From positions 9,319,928-9,383,927 of the forward strand of contig NC_092361.1 in NCBI RefSeq assembly GCF_030848805.1: DNA of 64,000 bases. Reading direction: 5' to 3'. The DNA comes from Temnothorax longispinosus (Eukaryota; Arthropoda; Insecta; Hymenoptera; Formicidae). The notes beneath the pieces were generated by a model that saw only the letters and a program-made list of their open reading frames with translations, made no database searches and was not told where the DNA came from. The translations under genes and the position numbers were made by a program. Positions 43,935-56,084 of this stretch are shown piece after piece; the first letter of the stretch is position 1, and the number at the start of each line of letters is the position of its first letter.

Positions 43935-44650
43935 AACAGAATAATGAATTTTCTTCGCTAGTATATAGAATAACAATTAAGTAATTTTAAATCGACTGAC
44001 TGGCAATATATAACGTCTTTTCGATGTGACCATTGAAAAAACTATGAGCCAACTCGCTTTGTCGGATTCACACAGCACTTTTTCGGATCAATCGTCAAGA
44101 AATTATTAATTTCGACCAACGCTTTTGGTCGGGTGATGTAATTTCCGAAAAAGTGCTGTGTGAATCCGACAAAGCGAGTTGGCTCATAGTTTTTTGAATG
44201 GTCACATCGAAAAGACGTTATATATTGCCAGTCAGTCGATTTAAAATTACTTAATTGTTATTCTATATACTGGCGAAGAAAATCCATTATTCTGTTATTA
44301 TTCACCGTTGACTGAAGAATTGGTGCTCCATCCTATAATTGTTATTGCGATAAATATTACCACAGCCCCAGTGGTCGAATTGGCACGACACCCGCACGGT
44401 ATACGGGAGGTTCGAACCCTGGCTGGGGTAATATTTTTTCGCAATAAAATAAAATTATTTAATTCAGAAATTACATCACCCGACCAAAAGCGTTGGTCGA
44501 AATTAATAATTTCTTGACGATTGATCCGAAAAAGTGCTGTGTGAATCCGACAAAGCGAATTGGCTCATAGTTTTTTCAATGGTCACATCGAAAAGACGTT
44601 ATATATTGCCAGTCAGTCGATTTAAAATTACTTAATTGTTATTCAAATTT
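43935..44650. mobile_element. palindromic element with tRNA-like core and rearranged arms
   Basis: Arm A (43,940-44,130), inverted arm B (44,135-44,290) and inverted arm C (44,470-44,645) share CGACTGACTGGCAATATATAACG, TCACACAGCACTTTTTCGGA and CCAACGCTTTTGGTCGGGTG. A and C are the outer arms of a palindrome; B is an additional copy joined within A. A tRNA-like segment bounded by GCGATAAATATTAC / GTAATATTTTTTCGC is in the middle. Confidence 0.8.
44365..44429 (+). ncRNA. tRNA-like sequence, copy 1
   Basis: GCCCCAG at the 5' side pairs with CTGGGGT at the 3' side (7 bp, one G-T). GTCG/CGAC forms a D stem with loop AATTGGCA. GGTTCGAACCC is a B-box/T-loop motif, and the start contains an A-box-like TGGTCGAATTGG. 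The T stem is compressed, giving 65 nt, and position 33 is not T, so it is unlikely to be a working tRNA. Probably the tRNA-derived core of a short element. Confidence 0.6.
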
Positions 44651-45040
44651 ATTTTACTTTCTGATTTTTTCTTATAATAAGAAATTTAAAGAAAAAACGC
44701 GGAGTTGGACAAATTAAATTACAAGAATTACAAGTATTTAAGAATATATTCGGTTCTGCTCGTTTTTCCACCAGAGCGCCGTTTGCTATCCACGGATCAC
44801 GTTTGACAACTCATTTCGACTTTGACTGTCTTACTGTTCGGACGTTGTGCCTCGATATGGCTGGTGACGTTTTGATTTCACCGTTTGTTTTGGAACGCAT
44901 AAGAATTGTAAGCTTTTAACTGATTTTTACAGTGTTAATTAATTTTATTGTTTTTGACCAGCGCGATATTGTAACGATTTTGTACAGTTTTTCTATTGTT
45001 AAATGTATTATTTTCTCTTTTGTTTAGTTTTGCGTTTGTC
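44650..45040. other. spacer, possible transcript 5' region
   Basis: Less AT-rich DNA at 44,760-44,890, no gene found. It precedes the hammerhead-like motif and may belong to the same element. Confidence 0.3.
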
Positions 45041-45160
45041 TTGACGTTGTCAGGACACCACGTCAACGATGCAATTAAATTTGTCATGCGGATCGGTGTA
45101 ACTTAAATTAAAGCACTTAATAAGGACCGGAATTCGGTCGAAACGTCGTGCAATCTTGTT
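45041..45160 (+). ncRNA. hammerhead-ribozyme-like motif (degenerate)
   Basis: CTTAATAAG-GACCG-GAATT-CGGTC-GAAACGTC at 45,115-45,147 has the layout of a hammerhead core: a CUGANGA-like strand (two changes), a closed stem II hairpin and the invariant GAAAC. GACGTTGTC at about 45,044 could supply stem III and a GTC cleavage triplet. Stem I is not convincing. Such ribozymes occur in Penelope-like elements and retrozymes. Inference only. Confidence 0.3.
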
Positions 45161-45801
45161 TCTATTGGCCAGTTGGGTCAAAAATAAAACGACTTATTTT
45201 GAATTATTTGCTGGCGACGGAAATTGTTTTGTTTAAATTACAAGAAAATGCAAGAAAAAATATAGTAATAACTAATATTACGTTTTCTGAAGTAAGATAT
45301 TATTTTATCTGTTTTAATGAATAAACATCCTGTATGATAATGCTAAATCTTATCAACAAACAAAAACCATGCAAATGATCGATTAAATCAAATTAAAGCG
45401 GCGATACATTTGTTATTGATGCGAATTCGCGCATCGCATATCGCACAATTAATGGATCGATTTATAACGTTATCCCGTCTGTTTCCGCTATCAATTTTCA
45501 TTTAACTTCGTCATGCTTTCGATTAAACATCATGAAAGGGAAAAGTTGCCTTATAAAAGCATTTATGCGCTCGTTATTCTTTGTCCTTTTTGTGCAATAA
45601 TATGCATTAACGTTTGCGTGCATGCATTTTCAATAACTGATTTATTGTTTTATATGTTTTTATTATTTATTGCAATTTTGCTTCCTCAAAAAGGAAGCTT
45701 TGTGATGGTAAAAAAAAATTTTTTTCGAGATTTTAAAGGAAATAGATTTAGATTGTTCTAAAATGTCGAGAAATCATATTAGTAAAAAATGTCTGAAAGT
45801 A

Positions 45802-45806
<5 letters not shown>
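45161..45806. other. AT-rich spacer, no gene seen
   Basis: No supported feature besides a chance 82-codon hydrophobic frame at 45,513. Confidence 0.4.
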
Positions 45807-45854
<48 letters not shown>

Positions 45855-45871
45855 GCGTGCGTGCGTGTGTG

Positions 45872-45957
<86 letters not shown>

Positions 45958-45997
45958 TGTGTGTGTCTGTGTGTGTGTGTGTCTGTGTGTGTGTGTG
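45807..45997. repeat. (GT)n microsatellite, about 190 bp
   Basis: GT/TGTG repeat with GTGC and TCTG variants. All open frames here are Cys/Val or His/Thr repeats and are not genes. Confidence 0.97.
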
Positions 45998-46189
45998 TAC
46001 GGATTTTTTGTACACGCATCTACTTCTACAATTTTTTAGATACCGGGTTGAAGTTTTGCACACAAATAGAGTATCATAGAAAATATGTTCTCCTCCAATT
46101 TTATTAAAATCCGTCGACCGGTATGGATTTTAAGGAAATTTTCATTTTTCAGAAAAGCGTGTTTTACGCTATAGCTTTTTCAATATTTA

Positions 46190-46650
46190 TGATATCGATC
46201 TATTTCTAATTTTATTATATTTTTCAGTTTTTTCTACCCTTATTTTATATATAATTTTTTAAAATTTAATTTAGCAGTTCTTGAGTTATAGAAATTTCAA
46301 TAAACTTGGCTGTTTTTTTTTTAACAGAAATTGGTAACTCCTTTATTATTAACAATTTTTATTAATTCTATTATATTTTTCAGTCTTTTCTACCCCTATT
46401 TCATATATAATTTGTTAAGATTAGTTCTGGATTTGGTTGATTAGTTACCAATTTCTGTAAAAAAAAAAAAAAAAAAAGCAGCAAAGTTTACTGAAATTTC
46501 TATAACTCAAGAACTGATTAAATAAATTTTAAAGAATTATATATAAAATAATATAGAAAAAATTGAAAAATATAATAGAATTAATAAAAATTGTTAATAA
46601 TAAAGAGGTTACCGATTTCTGTTTAAAAAAATCTACGTGATTGCTTTAAT
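46190..46650. repeat. inverted-repeat AT element
   Basis: Left arm (CTAATTTTATTATATTTTTCAG, AGTTCTTGAGTTATAGAAATTTCA) at 46,210-46,310 and inverted right arm at 46,490-46,600. An internal repeat of TTTTCAGTCTTTTCTACCCCTATTTCATATATAA sits between, and an A18-type run at 46,460. Probable MITE. Confidence 0.6.
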
Positions 46651-46719
46651 TTCCGCAAATTTTGAGATATCAAGCCAAATACAACACCAATCTATCTTTA
46701 ATGATACTCTATTCATAAA

Positions 46720-46990
46720 AAAGTGCGCAAGTATATAGAAACTTGCACATTGCTTCCTCATAGTTTTTAAGTGTGCAAGTAGAAATTTGCACATTGCTTC
46801 CTCATAGTTTTTAAATGTGCAAGTAGAAACTTGTACATTGCTTTCTCATAGTTTTTAAGTGTGCAAGTGGAAACTTGTACATTGCTTTCTACTTGCACAC
46901 TTAAAAACTATGAGAAAGCAATGTACAAGTTCCCTCTTGCACACTTAAAAACTATGAGAAAGCAATGTGCAAATTTTTACTTGCATACTT
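46720..46990. repeat. foldback of 44-bp tandem units
   Basis: Units of 44 bp (TTGCACATTGCTTCCTCATAG then TTTTTAAGTGTGCAAGT) start at 46,743, 46,787, 46,831 and 46,875; after about 46,888 the same unit appears inverted two times. The RNA would fold into a long hairpin. Confidence 0.88.
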
Positions 46991-49740
46991 TTTTATATAC
47001 TTACGTAGATTATATTATATGTAGCAATATAGTTGATCGATATACAAAGCACATCATTAACATTCTATAGTAAAATTTTAATAGCATATATTTAGAAGAA
47101 TAGCTATTGTTAAAAATATTTCAAACTCTGCAAAAATATTGATATCATACTTAGGTTTTATTGTTCAGACAATATTAACAAGTTGATTTTAACTTTTAAC
47201 CGTTACATACAAATTTAATTTTTCCTTAAATAAAAATTGTGAAAAATTATAATTATTAAATTAAATATTATACCTCACAATTTAAAAACTAAAAATTTTA
47301 TTTTGTTTTGTACATCTTAATTTTATTTTCTTGATAGTACATCTTTCATTTATATTTAAACCTAAATCATTTATATTTTACATCAATTTTTGTTTTCAAA
47401 CACATTCTTTTGCTAAGTGTATTTTATTAAAAATGATCGACTGATCTTTCAAGAGAAACTTTATCAAAAATCATTCTAAAAAGTACTTTTCCTTGTAATA
47501 AAATATATTACAGAGTAATCAATCGAGTCTCGAAAAATATAAATTAAAATTATGGTGATTACATCGTCACGACATCGTGTTAGACACATAATGTTTTTGT
47601 ATTTAATTTATACGCACATTAGCACATATACACATATACATATATATTAACATTACATATAATATAGATACAATAGAGCATTAATTTTTTTTTTGTGTAT
47701 AAAAATTTTGAATTACAGATATTCTTTCCTTTTTTCTATTTTGATTTCCACGTTTTTTAAATCTTTTATCAAAATGTTTCATTGGCAATAAATAATCGAC
47801 CTTGAATAGTTGGTATAACTAATCAATAAGCAAATTTCTTTTAACTATTTCAAGCTCACAGTGTCAATAAAATAAAAACGAAAAATGGACCAACCTCTAT
47901 GATTGGACTGATTTTTTTCCCTTTAGTGAATTCAGATAGTAAAAAATAGCTTATTATATATTAAGACATTTTCTACGTATTTTGTCAGTTTTATAATTTT
48001 TTGAATTTTTTAGTGGAGGATCTTTCCTTGTGAGAAGGACGCTGAGTTATATGGATCAGAAATATAGCTGACTAAAAATAAGAACCGATTGTTTAATTGT
48101 TCTTCGAGATATTCACAATTGAAACTTTAAACGCGCGTTTTTCTTGAAATAGTGTTCTTAAAATCGATGGTCGCGATATCTCCAAAATTATTTAATTGAT
48201 TTGCTAGCATGTTTTCACTTCCTAATCTTGTCTTCTATGTAGGATTTTTCAAAGTAATTTTTTTTTTAACAAAAATAGTTCTAAATTTTACACAGAAGTT
48301 GAACTTTTTTTACTTCAAACAATTGCCATTTTCTTATAAATGCATAAATCAAGAAATTTTTACGTGGAGGACATTTAAGCCTATTTTTTAAAAATCACCT
48401 TTTTATTATGACTAACAATAAATTTGACACAGAGCTCTATCGCATTATACACCTCTCTACCGCGGAACGCGCTTTATTGATACTCACAATTAACGCAATT
48501 GATTTATGTTACTTCGCGCTATTTAACTTATCTACTTTAGTATCTACTTTATAGTATATTAGTACACATTAATGGCTGATTAAATATAAAAATAAAATTT
48601 ACATAAAAGCAATATTTATTTAAAATTTTATTGACTGATTGTTACAATGCATTTCATTGAGAAAGCAAATGTGATACGTATCGATGACACGTGATCAAAC
48701 ATGCTATCATGTGACCATTACAAATGAAATTAATGTACCAACTAGGACGGCTATAGTCGGTGTCAGTACCGACAGGTCGTTACATGAATGATAACTATAG
48801 CCGGAGTTAGTATTCACAGGTCGAATGGATAAATATATAGTCGGCGTTAAGAGTGACAGGGAAATATTTTTGCTTCCATAATATCCTGTGGAATGTTACG
48901 ATGATCGGCGCAAAATACGTTTTGATAAGCATAGTCCGCGCCGACAGCTGTCGCAGCCATTATTTATAATAAAATTGTATAAAAGAATTTTTTAAATACA
49001 GATGTAAGTTTTGATAAAGAAAACCTTTTTTTATTTTATTTATTACCTTTTTTTCATTAAAACATTCCTGAAAAAAAAAGCTATTTTTAACTCATTCAAA
49101 CTACTATCTCCTCCTTACTTAAAGATGTATGTCGCTATAGCTGTATGTAGCATAATTTTGTTTTCTTGATTGAACAGTGTAGAGCTAATCTCAGAAATTA
49201 TTCATAAACAACATGGTATCATTGGGATAGAAAAAGCGTAAAAATCGCAATTTTGTCCCATTTTTGTACTTGATATTGTTTAAATAAATCATTAAAAATT
49301 TGAAAAAAAATATAACCAGAAAATCTTAAAAAACCGTAATTGTAATTCTCGATGTCATAGAAGTGTACCATATAAATTTCATTCATTTTTATCTTACATG
49401 AGCAGAGATACATATTATGATATTTACATGGAAAGTATATCTATATATATACAATTTTTGTAACTTTTAAAGCAAATATCTCAGAAACGGGTCGGACAAT
49501 CAATCGCAAATTTAACACAGGTTTTTGGGATATATAAGTGCACAATCTCTGTAAATTTCAGCTTTATCCTGTTATTTTGACATAACCGACATACATCTTT
49601 AAGTGAAACTTGCATACTATTGTGATATAAGATACTGTTTTCTCAAGATTCACACATAATTGGACTAAGGACTTCACCAAACAGTAAACAAATTCAGTTT
49701 ACACGTGTAATTTTATTTATCTTAAAAATTACACGTGTAA
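46991..49740. other. AT-rich spacer, no gene seen
   Basis: 2.7 kb without supported coding sequence. Three spaced near-repeats of ATAGTCGG/ATAGCCGG followed by GACAGG or CACAGG occur at about 48,750, 48,800 and 48,838. Confidence 0.45.
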
Positions 49741-50028
49741 ACAGTGTGGAAGAGTGGCGCGTGTAGAAGGTATAGCGCCATCGGCGCACCAGTTGTTCGT
49801 TAATTGTGGTCAATCATTCGGAATTTCGGAATAACGTGCATTGCATCGGAGACATTGGTATACGTGAATTGCATGCGAAAAATGTGATAGCGTCTGTTGA
49901 AAAGGATGAATTGACTACAAATAGCTACAATATTTAATTATTCGCCAATTTAATTATTTGCATTCCTGTGCTCGGAGGATTCGATCGAACTCACGCTATT
50001 TGATATCTCTCTCTCTTATATCTCATCC

Positions 50029-50064
<36 letters not shown>

Positions 50065-51104
50065 TTTCCTCGAAATTTTTGTGAATAATAGATTATTTCA
50101 AATCCTTCGATCGCGGAATCTAATTTTTTATCTAAACTCTTTTATCAAATTCATTATCAACGATTTTGCATTTTTATGATATTTCTTGTACATTTCAATA
50201 ACACATATGTCAATCACGATCTCAACCTGTGGCAATTTTAGTCGTTGAATTTCTCATTTCGTGTTTACCGATGTTCTGCCGATATTTACGGAAGTCGGGT
50301 ATACTATTTGCAAAGTCATCTGGATGCGAAAGATTACTAACATTGTAATTGAAATGTTGCGTTTACTTTCCGATTTTGTTAACAATTTCCTCCTTGTATA
50401 GAGACGAATGCAAATTTTCCAGATAGCACACGAATATTCGAAAAATATCCTACAAATTCTTTAAGAATATTAAGAATACCTATCCATAAAATATCCGTTT
50501 TATGTACTTTAAACATATAACAGATTTTCATGGCATATCCGTTTATGAAATTGGTGAACATGGTTCCCTGACAGTAGATATTCAATGGACGTCGAATGAA
50601 CATAAATGAACAATGACAGATATATATTCAGACTCCGTATAGACGTGAAATGAACGTGATGAAAGGGATTACACCCGAAATTGTACATACATAAAAGAAT
50701 GAAAACGGAATATAATATCAAGAGACACGGCAGTGTCTCGCGCCAAGTACGCGCGGAGCGAGACGCACCGTGACTCATTTACGCTAACGCACGAGTTGCG
50801 AGTACCCGAGATTTTGAGATCTCAATAACGAGTGAACGGATCAAATTCTAAGTAGGCTTGATCGATAGCTTGGGGTCGATTTGGGGGGGGGGGGGTACAT
50901 GTTTTTATTTTTCCCTTACATGCCCTGCGAGCGGAGATATTGCGACGCAAAGTCCAAATGTGAAAATTTTATATTAAGATACGTAAGATACGTCGACCGC
51001 TCTCATCTCAATATAACATATATATATCAGAGATATGTAACTTTCACTATTTTGACACTGGCGGTGCTAGTATCGCCAGTTTCAATATCACGCGCGCATT
51101 ATTA
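49740..51104. other. spacer with short features
   Basis: Palindrome TTACACGTGTAA occurs twice just upstream (49,698 and 49,730). (GA)n at 50,033-50,060; a G run of about 13 at 50,883; a hairpin ACTGGCGGTGCTAGTATCGCCAGT at 51,058-51,081. A segment with AAGAGACACGGCAGTGTCTCGCGC at 50,722 has an inverted relative at 56,785-56,810. No gene supported. Confidence 0.45.
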
Positions 51105-51265
51105 AGGCTCAGACACAATGAGAAAAATAAGGAATAAGATAAAAGAATAAGGAATAAGGGAATGTCGCATCTCACTTCAGTACACGTACTTTAAAGTGAG
51201 ATGCAACATGCCTTATTCCTTATTCCTTTATCTTATTCCTTATTTTTTTCGTTGTATCTGAGCCC
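51105..51265. mobile_element. Harbinger-type MITE, 161 bp, nearly palindromic
   Basis: TTA at 51,102-51,104 and 51,266-51,268. Ends AGGCTCAGACACAATG and CGTTGTATCTGAGCCC; arms with repeated AATAAGGAATAAG pair over most of the length. Confidence 0.85.
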
Positions 51266-51653
51266 TTATCGATCGATCTAGTAGGTAAATTAGGTCGATA
51301 GACTTATCGGTCAGGATAATACCTAAATTAGGTATTATCAATCCAGCGAGTAAATCCATTTGAGTCGATATATCAATATATGTATGTATACGTGTGCGTG
51401 CGTACTGCGCTCAGTGCAGTCAGTGCGTTCAGCGCGCTGTCAGTCAGTTTTATTATAACCTAGAAATAGTGACAATCGTGACCGTCGCCGCGTGATAGAT
51501 AGTGAAATATATGAGTGTATGAAGTTAGCCCCCCTTTTTTGAAATTTTTATTTTTGGAAGTTGTTTCAGGTTGTTCTGAATTTGTACTACATTGTCCCAA
51601 AATGATATTCCTTAATCCCAAACAATTTTTCAATAAAAAAAAACCGATTTTTC

Positions 51654-51940
51654 TTAACGCGAGCGTGAAATGGGCCGCTTTTCGCGTTTGTTTTGAGTGA
51701 GCAAAACGATCCATTTCGCAATGATGACGTAAGCGTTGAAACATGGAGCTATTTCTCAACTAGTGGAAAAATGAAATTGTAAAACAAGCGCGAAAAGCGG
51801 CCTGTTTCACGCTCTTGTTAGGAAAAATAGTATGAACAACTCGTGGGAAGAGTGGTCGAGCCCAAATGAGTGTGATGGTCAACTTCACACTCATTCAGAA
51901 TCGACCACTTTTTCCACTAGTTGTACAATATACTATTTTT
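51654..51940 (-). mobile_element. foldback MITE, copy 2
   Basis: Reverse-orientation copy of 19,853-20,155, about 287 bp, shorter by a ~15-bp segment (GCTCGCTCGCTCGTG). It lies inside the left arm of the 2.0-kb foldback element. Confidence 0.88.
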
Positions 51941-52601
51941 GGCTGGCCCCTCTTTTTTCGAAAATCGAAATTTTTTATCGCTACAGATTGTTCTAGTTGT
52001 TTTAAACATTGTTCCAAAGTATTAGTTCGATTGGTTAAAAATTTTAAAAGATATTAAAAAAAGAAAAAATTTTTAAAATAATAGTTTTTGGCCATTTATT
52101 CGTAAACAAAATGACTTACAAAACTGTCGATCTAGAACATATTTCTAACCGCGTAGAACAACTCAGAACAAAATTGTTAAGACCAGAACAGGAGCCTAAA
52201 GGGCACTTTACTCTTCATCAAAAAAATTAATTTTTTGAATTTCTTGGTTAAAAATTTTGTTCCAGGCTTCCCACGTTAGAACTATCGTGTTTTCCACTGA
52301 AACAATTCAGAACAAAATTGTTGAGACCAGAACAGGAGCCTAAATTCTGGTTATTATACTGCATACATACGTAATTGACACCAATTGGATTGAGTACGAC
52401 GACTTGTTACGTAAGCCCAGAAAAGCGTGCATAGAACCAAAAGGCAATATCAATATATGTATATATGTAGAAATATAAGATATTTTATATAGTCATGCGA
52501 GGGGGATGACCGAAACTACTCCCGTTAAATATATTGTTAAGAACATTGTTAAAATATAAATATTTTTATATGATATGTTATTATTACTATCTATCTGTTA
52601 A

Positions 52602-53115
52602 CCCTAAAAGACAAATGAGGGGGACTTTGTGTCCCCAAACTAAAAATTCACACTACGCTCTTGAAGTAATTAGGTATATTTTCGGGTCCAGATTTTTATC
52701 ATAATTCAGTTCAATAACTTCTTTAACTTTTTATATAGTTATTAATATATAACATAACTTTTAGATCCACTCTTCATAAATTCTCACTCAAGTAATAATT
52801 AAATATGAGAAAAAAAGTTTTAAGACTTTTATGTTAAGATTTTAAAATAATTAGAAAGTTTATTCTCGGAATTGCCAATCTTAGTTTAAGATTCTTTAGA
52901 AGTATAAAATCGAAGCATCATACACAAATCTCGATGTAAATGTGATGTGAAATATTCTTATCTGTAAATCATTTCAACGATAACGGCAGCAGTTCAATTC
53001 TTTGGCAATTGACGTACGTTAGCCAGAGCGTAAAATGTCCCGTAGGTGAGATGCGGTACAAGAGTTGACGTGGGGAAACATGTGACCCCACTTTTGCCCT
53101 TTAGATTGTAAATAA
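52602..53115. mobile_element. piggyBac-like MITE remnant
   Basis: TTAA at 52,598-52,601 followed by CCCTAAAAGACAAATGAGGG; the right side, inverted, reads CTAAAGGGCAAAAGTGGGG. The two inner GGGGACTTTGTGTCCCC and GTGGGGAAACATGTGACCCCAC hairpins are similar. The right TTAA is lost. Confidence 0.5.
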
Positions 53116-53629
53116 GTATTGGTAAGTAAATTTTTCTTTTTCAATATCTCTTGAAGTTTTTAACCAATCAAACTAATACTTTGGAACAATGATGGAACAA
53201 CTATAACAATCTGTAGCGATAAAAAATGTTCGATTTTCGAAAAAAGGGGGGCCAGCGGAAAAAAGTTTTTTTTATTTTCTGAATTTTCGGTTTGATTTAG
53301 AGATCTGTCCTTTTGGAACAATATTTGGAACAACTAGAACAATCTGTAGCGATAAAAATTTCAATTTTCAAAAAAAGGGGGGCTAGTAAAAAAATCGTTT
53401 TTTTAAATTAAAAAACTGTTTGGAATTAAGGAATATTGTTTTGGAACAATGTAGTACAAATTCAGAACAACCTGCAACAGCTTTCAAAAATATGAATTTC
53501 ACAAAAAGAGGGGCTAATTTTATACACTCGATTTTTTAACGTTTTAGAATATTCTAAACACATTGGCAGTGGCAACTAAAAAAAAATTTTTTTTACGAAA
53601 ACAAAGCTTCCTCTATGAGGAAACAAAAT

Positions 53630-53725
53630 CTTATATGCTCATATAAGAAGCGATCTTATATGCTCATATATGAATTTTGGCCTGACAAGACCTTATATGG
53701 TCATATATGATTATATAAGACTAGC
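53630..53725. repeat. TATATGCTCATATA repeat, copy 1
   Basis: Phrase CGATCTTATATGCTCATATA then TGAATTTTGGCCTGA. The same phrase is found at about 55,350-55,420 and inverted at 60,690-60,910, a dispersed AT-rich repeat family. Confidence 0.75.
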
Positions 53726-53776
53726 TGGTTACCCGGGCTTTGCCCCGGAGGACATATGTAATCAGACACGCAAATA

Positions 53777-53933
<157 letters not shown>

Positions 53934-54196
53934 AATACAATTCTTTAAAATTCGATTAATTATTTCACGAAAAATTCGTCAAACTTCTGATACCGCTTTC
54001 CAAAAAGATCGGTAACGAAAAATTATATACTTGATAGCACTCCCCGGGAAATTCAACCCCTACTTTATGTACAATTCTTTGAGATTCGGTCATTCGGAAC
54101 CGGTTTTTAAAAAGATCAGTAATAAAAAATAATACACTTTATAGCACTCCCCGGGAAATTCTACCCCTACTTCATGTATAATTCTTTGACATTTAA

Positions 54197-54818
54197 GGTG
54201 GTCCTTTCGTGAGAACAAGTATTAGATAGGTACCTAAATTTGATATATGTTAAATATACAGTAATAAGGGGCATGTGTACGAAAAATCAAGTGAGGTTAC
54301 CGACACTTTACAAGAAATAAGTCATTCTAAATGTGCGTTCGCGGAGCGTGCCATTGTCATTCTATCCTTGTTTACATCTAATGAACGAGAAAGATAGAAT
54401 GATGCAAATCGCCACGTCCGAGGTTTTCAACGAATAATACATGTACTTAGCGATCAGATGAATACATTATTCATGTTTTAAAATATTCCCTGAAGTTTCC
54501 GGATTTCGTACATACCTTGAAAATAAAGGCTTGCCGAATGTTTTGCTCTGATATATGAGGTTAAATAAGTAGTGGTCCAATCGCATATTGCTTTACTCGT
54601 ACTGTCATGCCTGACCTAACCTAAATCGAGTCCAACCGCACTACTATTGTGATATTTTTTTAATTAGTAAATAATTAAATACGATTAAATCGTGCGTGTA
54701 AAATCATATTATATTATTATAATTATTGGGATGTTGTGTAATGTTTGTCAATATGTCTGTTTTCAATTACCTCATGACGGACTGTTACTTGACTAGCTGG
54801 GTCCGCGAAAGGACCACC
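54197..54818. mobile_element. TTAA-flanked MITE, 622 bp
   Basis: TTAA at 54,193-54,196 and 54,819-54,822; terminal repeats GGTGGTCCTTTCG and CGAAAGGACCACC. It interrupts one unit of the host repeat, which continues with AATTATTTCCCGAAAAATTAG on the right. No gene. Confidence 0.88.
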
Positions 54819-55440
54819 TTAATCAATTATTTCCCGAAAAATTAGAAGAATTAAATAAACCGGTTTCCAAAAAGATCGGTAACAAAAACTGTACACATTA
54901 TGGTGCTCGCCGTAAAATTCTACCCCTACTTCATACACAATTCTTTCAGATTCGGTCAATTAATTCCCGAAAGATTAAAAAAATTTTGATACCGGCTTCC
55001 AAAAGATCGGTAACGAAAAATTATACACTTCATAGTACTCCTCGGGAAATTCTACCCCTGTTTGATCTATAATTTTTTGAGATTTGGTTAATTATTTTCC
55101 GAAAAATTAGAAAAACCGGTTTCCAGAAAATCGGTAACAAAAAACTATACACATAGCGGCACTCCCCGGAAAATTCTACCCCTATTTCATATACTTTTGG
55201 TAAAAATTCGGTTCAGGGGTTTGGGCTGGGCGTTGATGAATCAGTGAGTGAGTGAGTCAGTCAGTCAGTCAGTCGGGACATCTTCCTTTATATATATAGA
55301 TTACATAGGTACATATAAAAAATATCTCTTACAATGTCTTTATGTTTATATAAGAAGCGATCTTATATGCTTATATATGAATTTTGGCCTGATAAGAGCA
55401 TATATGATTATATATGATGTTGGTCGGTAAATCTCATTTA

Positions 55441-55585
55441 GGCCGGTATTCATAATCAGATCTTATTTCAAAACCGTCTCAAGTAATATCTTAAAATGCT
55501 AATACGGCTCTGTAATTGGTTAATGACATCTTGAGATTGTACTTAAGATGGTCTTAAATATAAGAATCGACTATGAATACCGGCC
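55441..55585. mobile_element. Harbinger-type MITE, 145 bp
   Basis: TTA at 55,438-55,440 and 55,586-55,588; terminal repeats GGCCGGTATTCATAATC and GACTATGAATACCGGCC. No gene. Confidence 0.9.
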
Positions 55586-56084
55586 TTAGTTCTTGAAGTT
55601 GCATTTTGTTGAAGTTGCATTTGGATGATATTATAAAGACGCGTACGTAAAAAAACCGATCGTCTGAATATTGTACATAGCAACGGAATGATCTTCCCTT
55701 TTCTACGACGGATTCTGGTAAGCTCACCACGCGGTCGATAGAGTTAATCCAATAATTCAGATAAGTCTCTATTATATAGATATGTAAGAACTTTGCGTTT
55801 ATTACTAATATTTATTGTGTTGCTCAATATTGATTTAATAACAATACTGTGTGAGTTATGAGATAATAACGTTTACACGTAAAGTCATATCTGTTACATT
55901 ATAATGTTCTCTGTAAGACTGATTTTATATTAATTGAATGAATAAACCGTTAAATTTAAATAGTACACTGCGTTTGTCGTTTAAATTTCAACATATGACT
56001 ATATAAGATTATATATAAGGACATATATATATTTAAATAAGTTTCAGAAAATTGTTATTTTCAAATGTTATTTTTTAACAACAA

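Larger units (their letters stand above)
51511..53530. mobile_element. second foldback element, about 2.0 kb
   Basis: Left arm from GAGTGTATGAAGTTAGCCCCCC and inverted right arm ending GGGGCTAATTTTATACACTC. The arms share phrases such as ATCGCTACAGATTGTTCTAG and ACATTGTCCCAAAA/TTTTGGAACAATGT, arranged as tandem units of about 100-160 bp. It contains the second copy of the 300-bp foldback MITE and a piggyBac-like MITE in the centre. No gene. Confidence 0.75.

Noticed and set aside
44365..44429. Functional tRNA gene
   Set aside because: The T stem is shortened, position 33 is not T and it is embedded in an inverted-repeat element; a tRNA-derived core is more likely.
45763..46107. Cys/Val and His/Thr frames of 76-114 residues
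   Set aside because: Pure translation of the (GT)n microsatellite.
54197..54818. P element, because the end contains AAGGTGGTCC as in the Drosophila P terminus
   Set aside because: The flanking duplication is TTAA, not 8 bp, and the rest of the terminus does not match.
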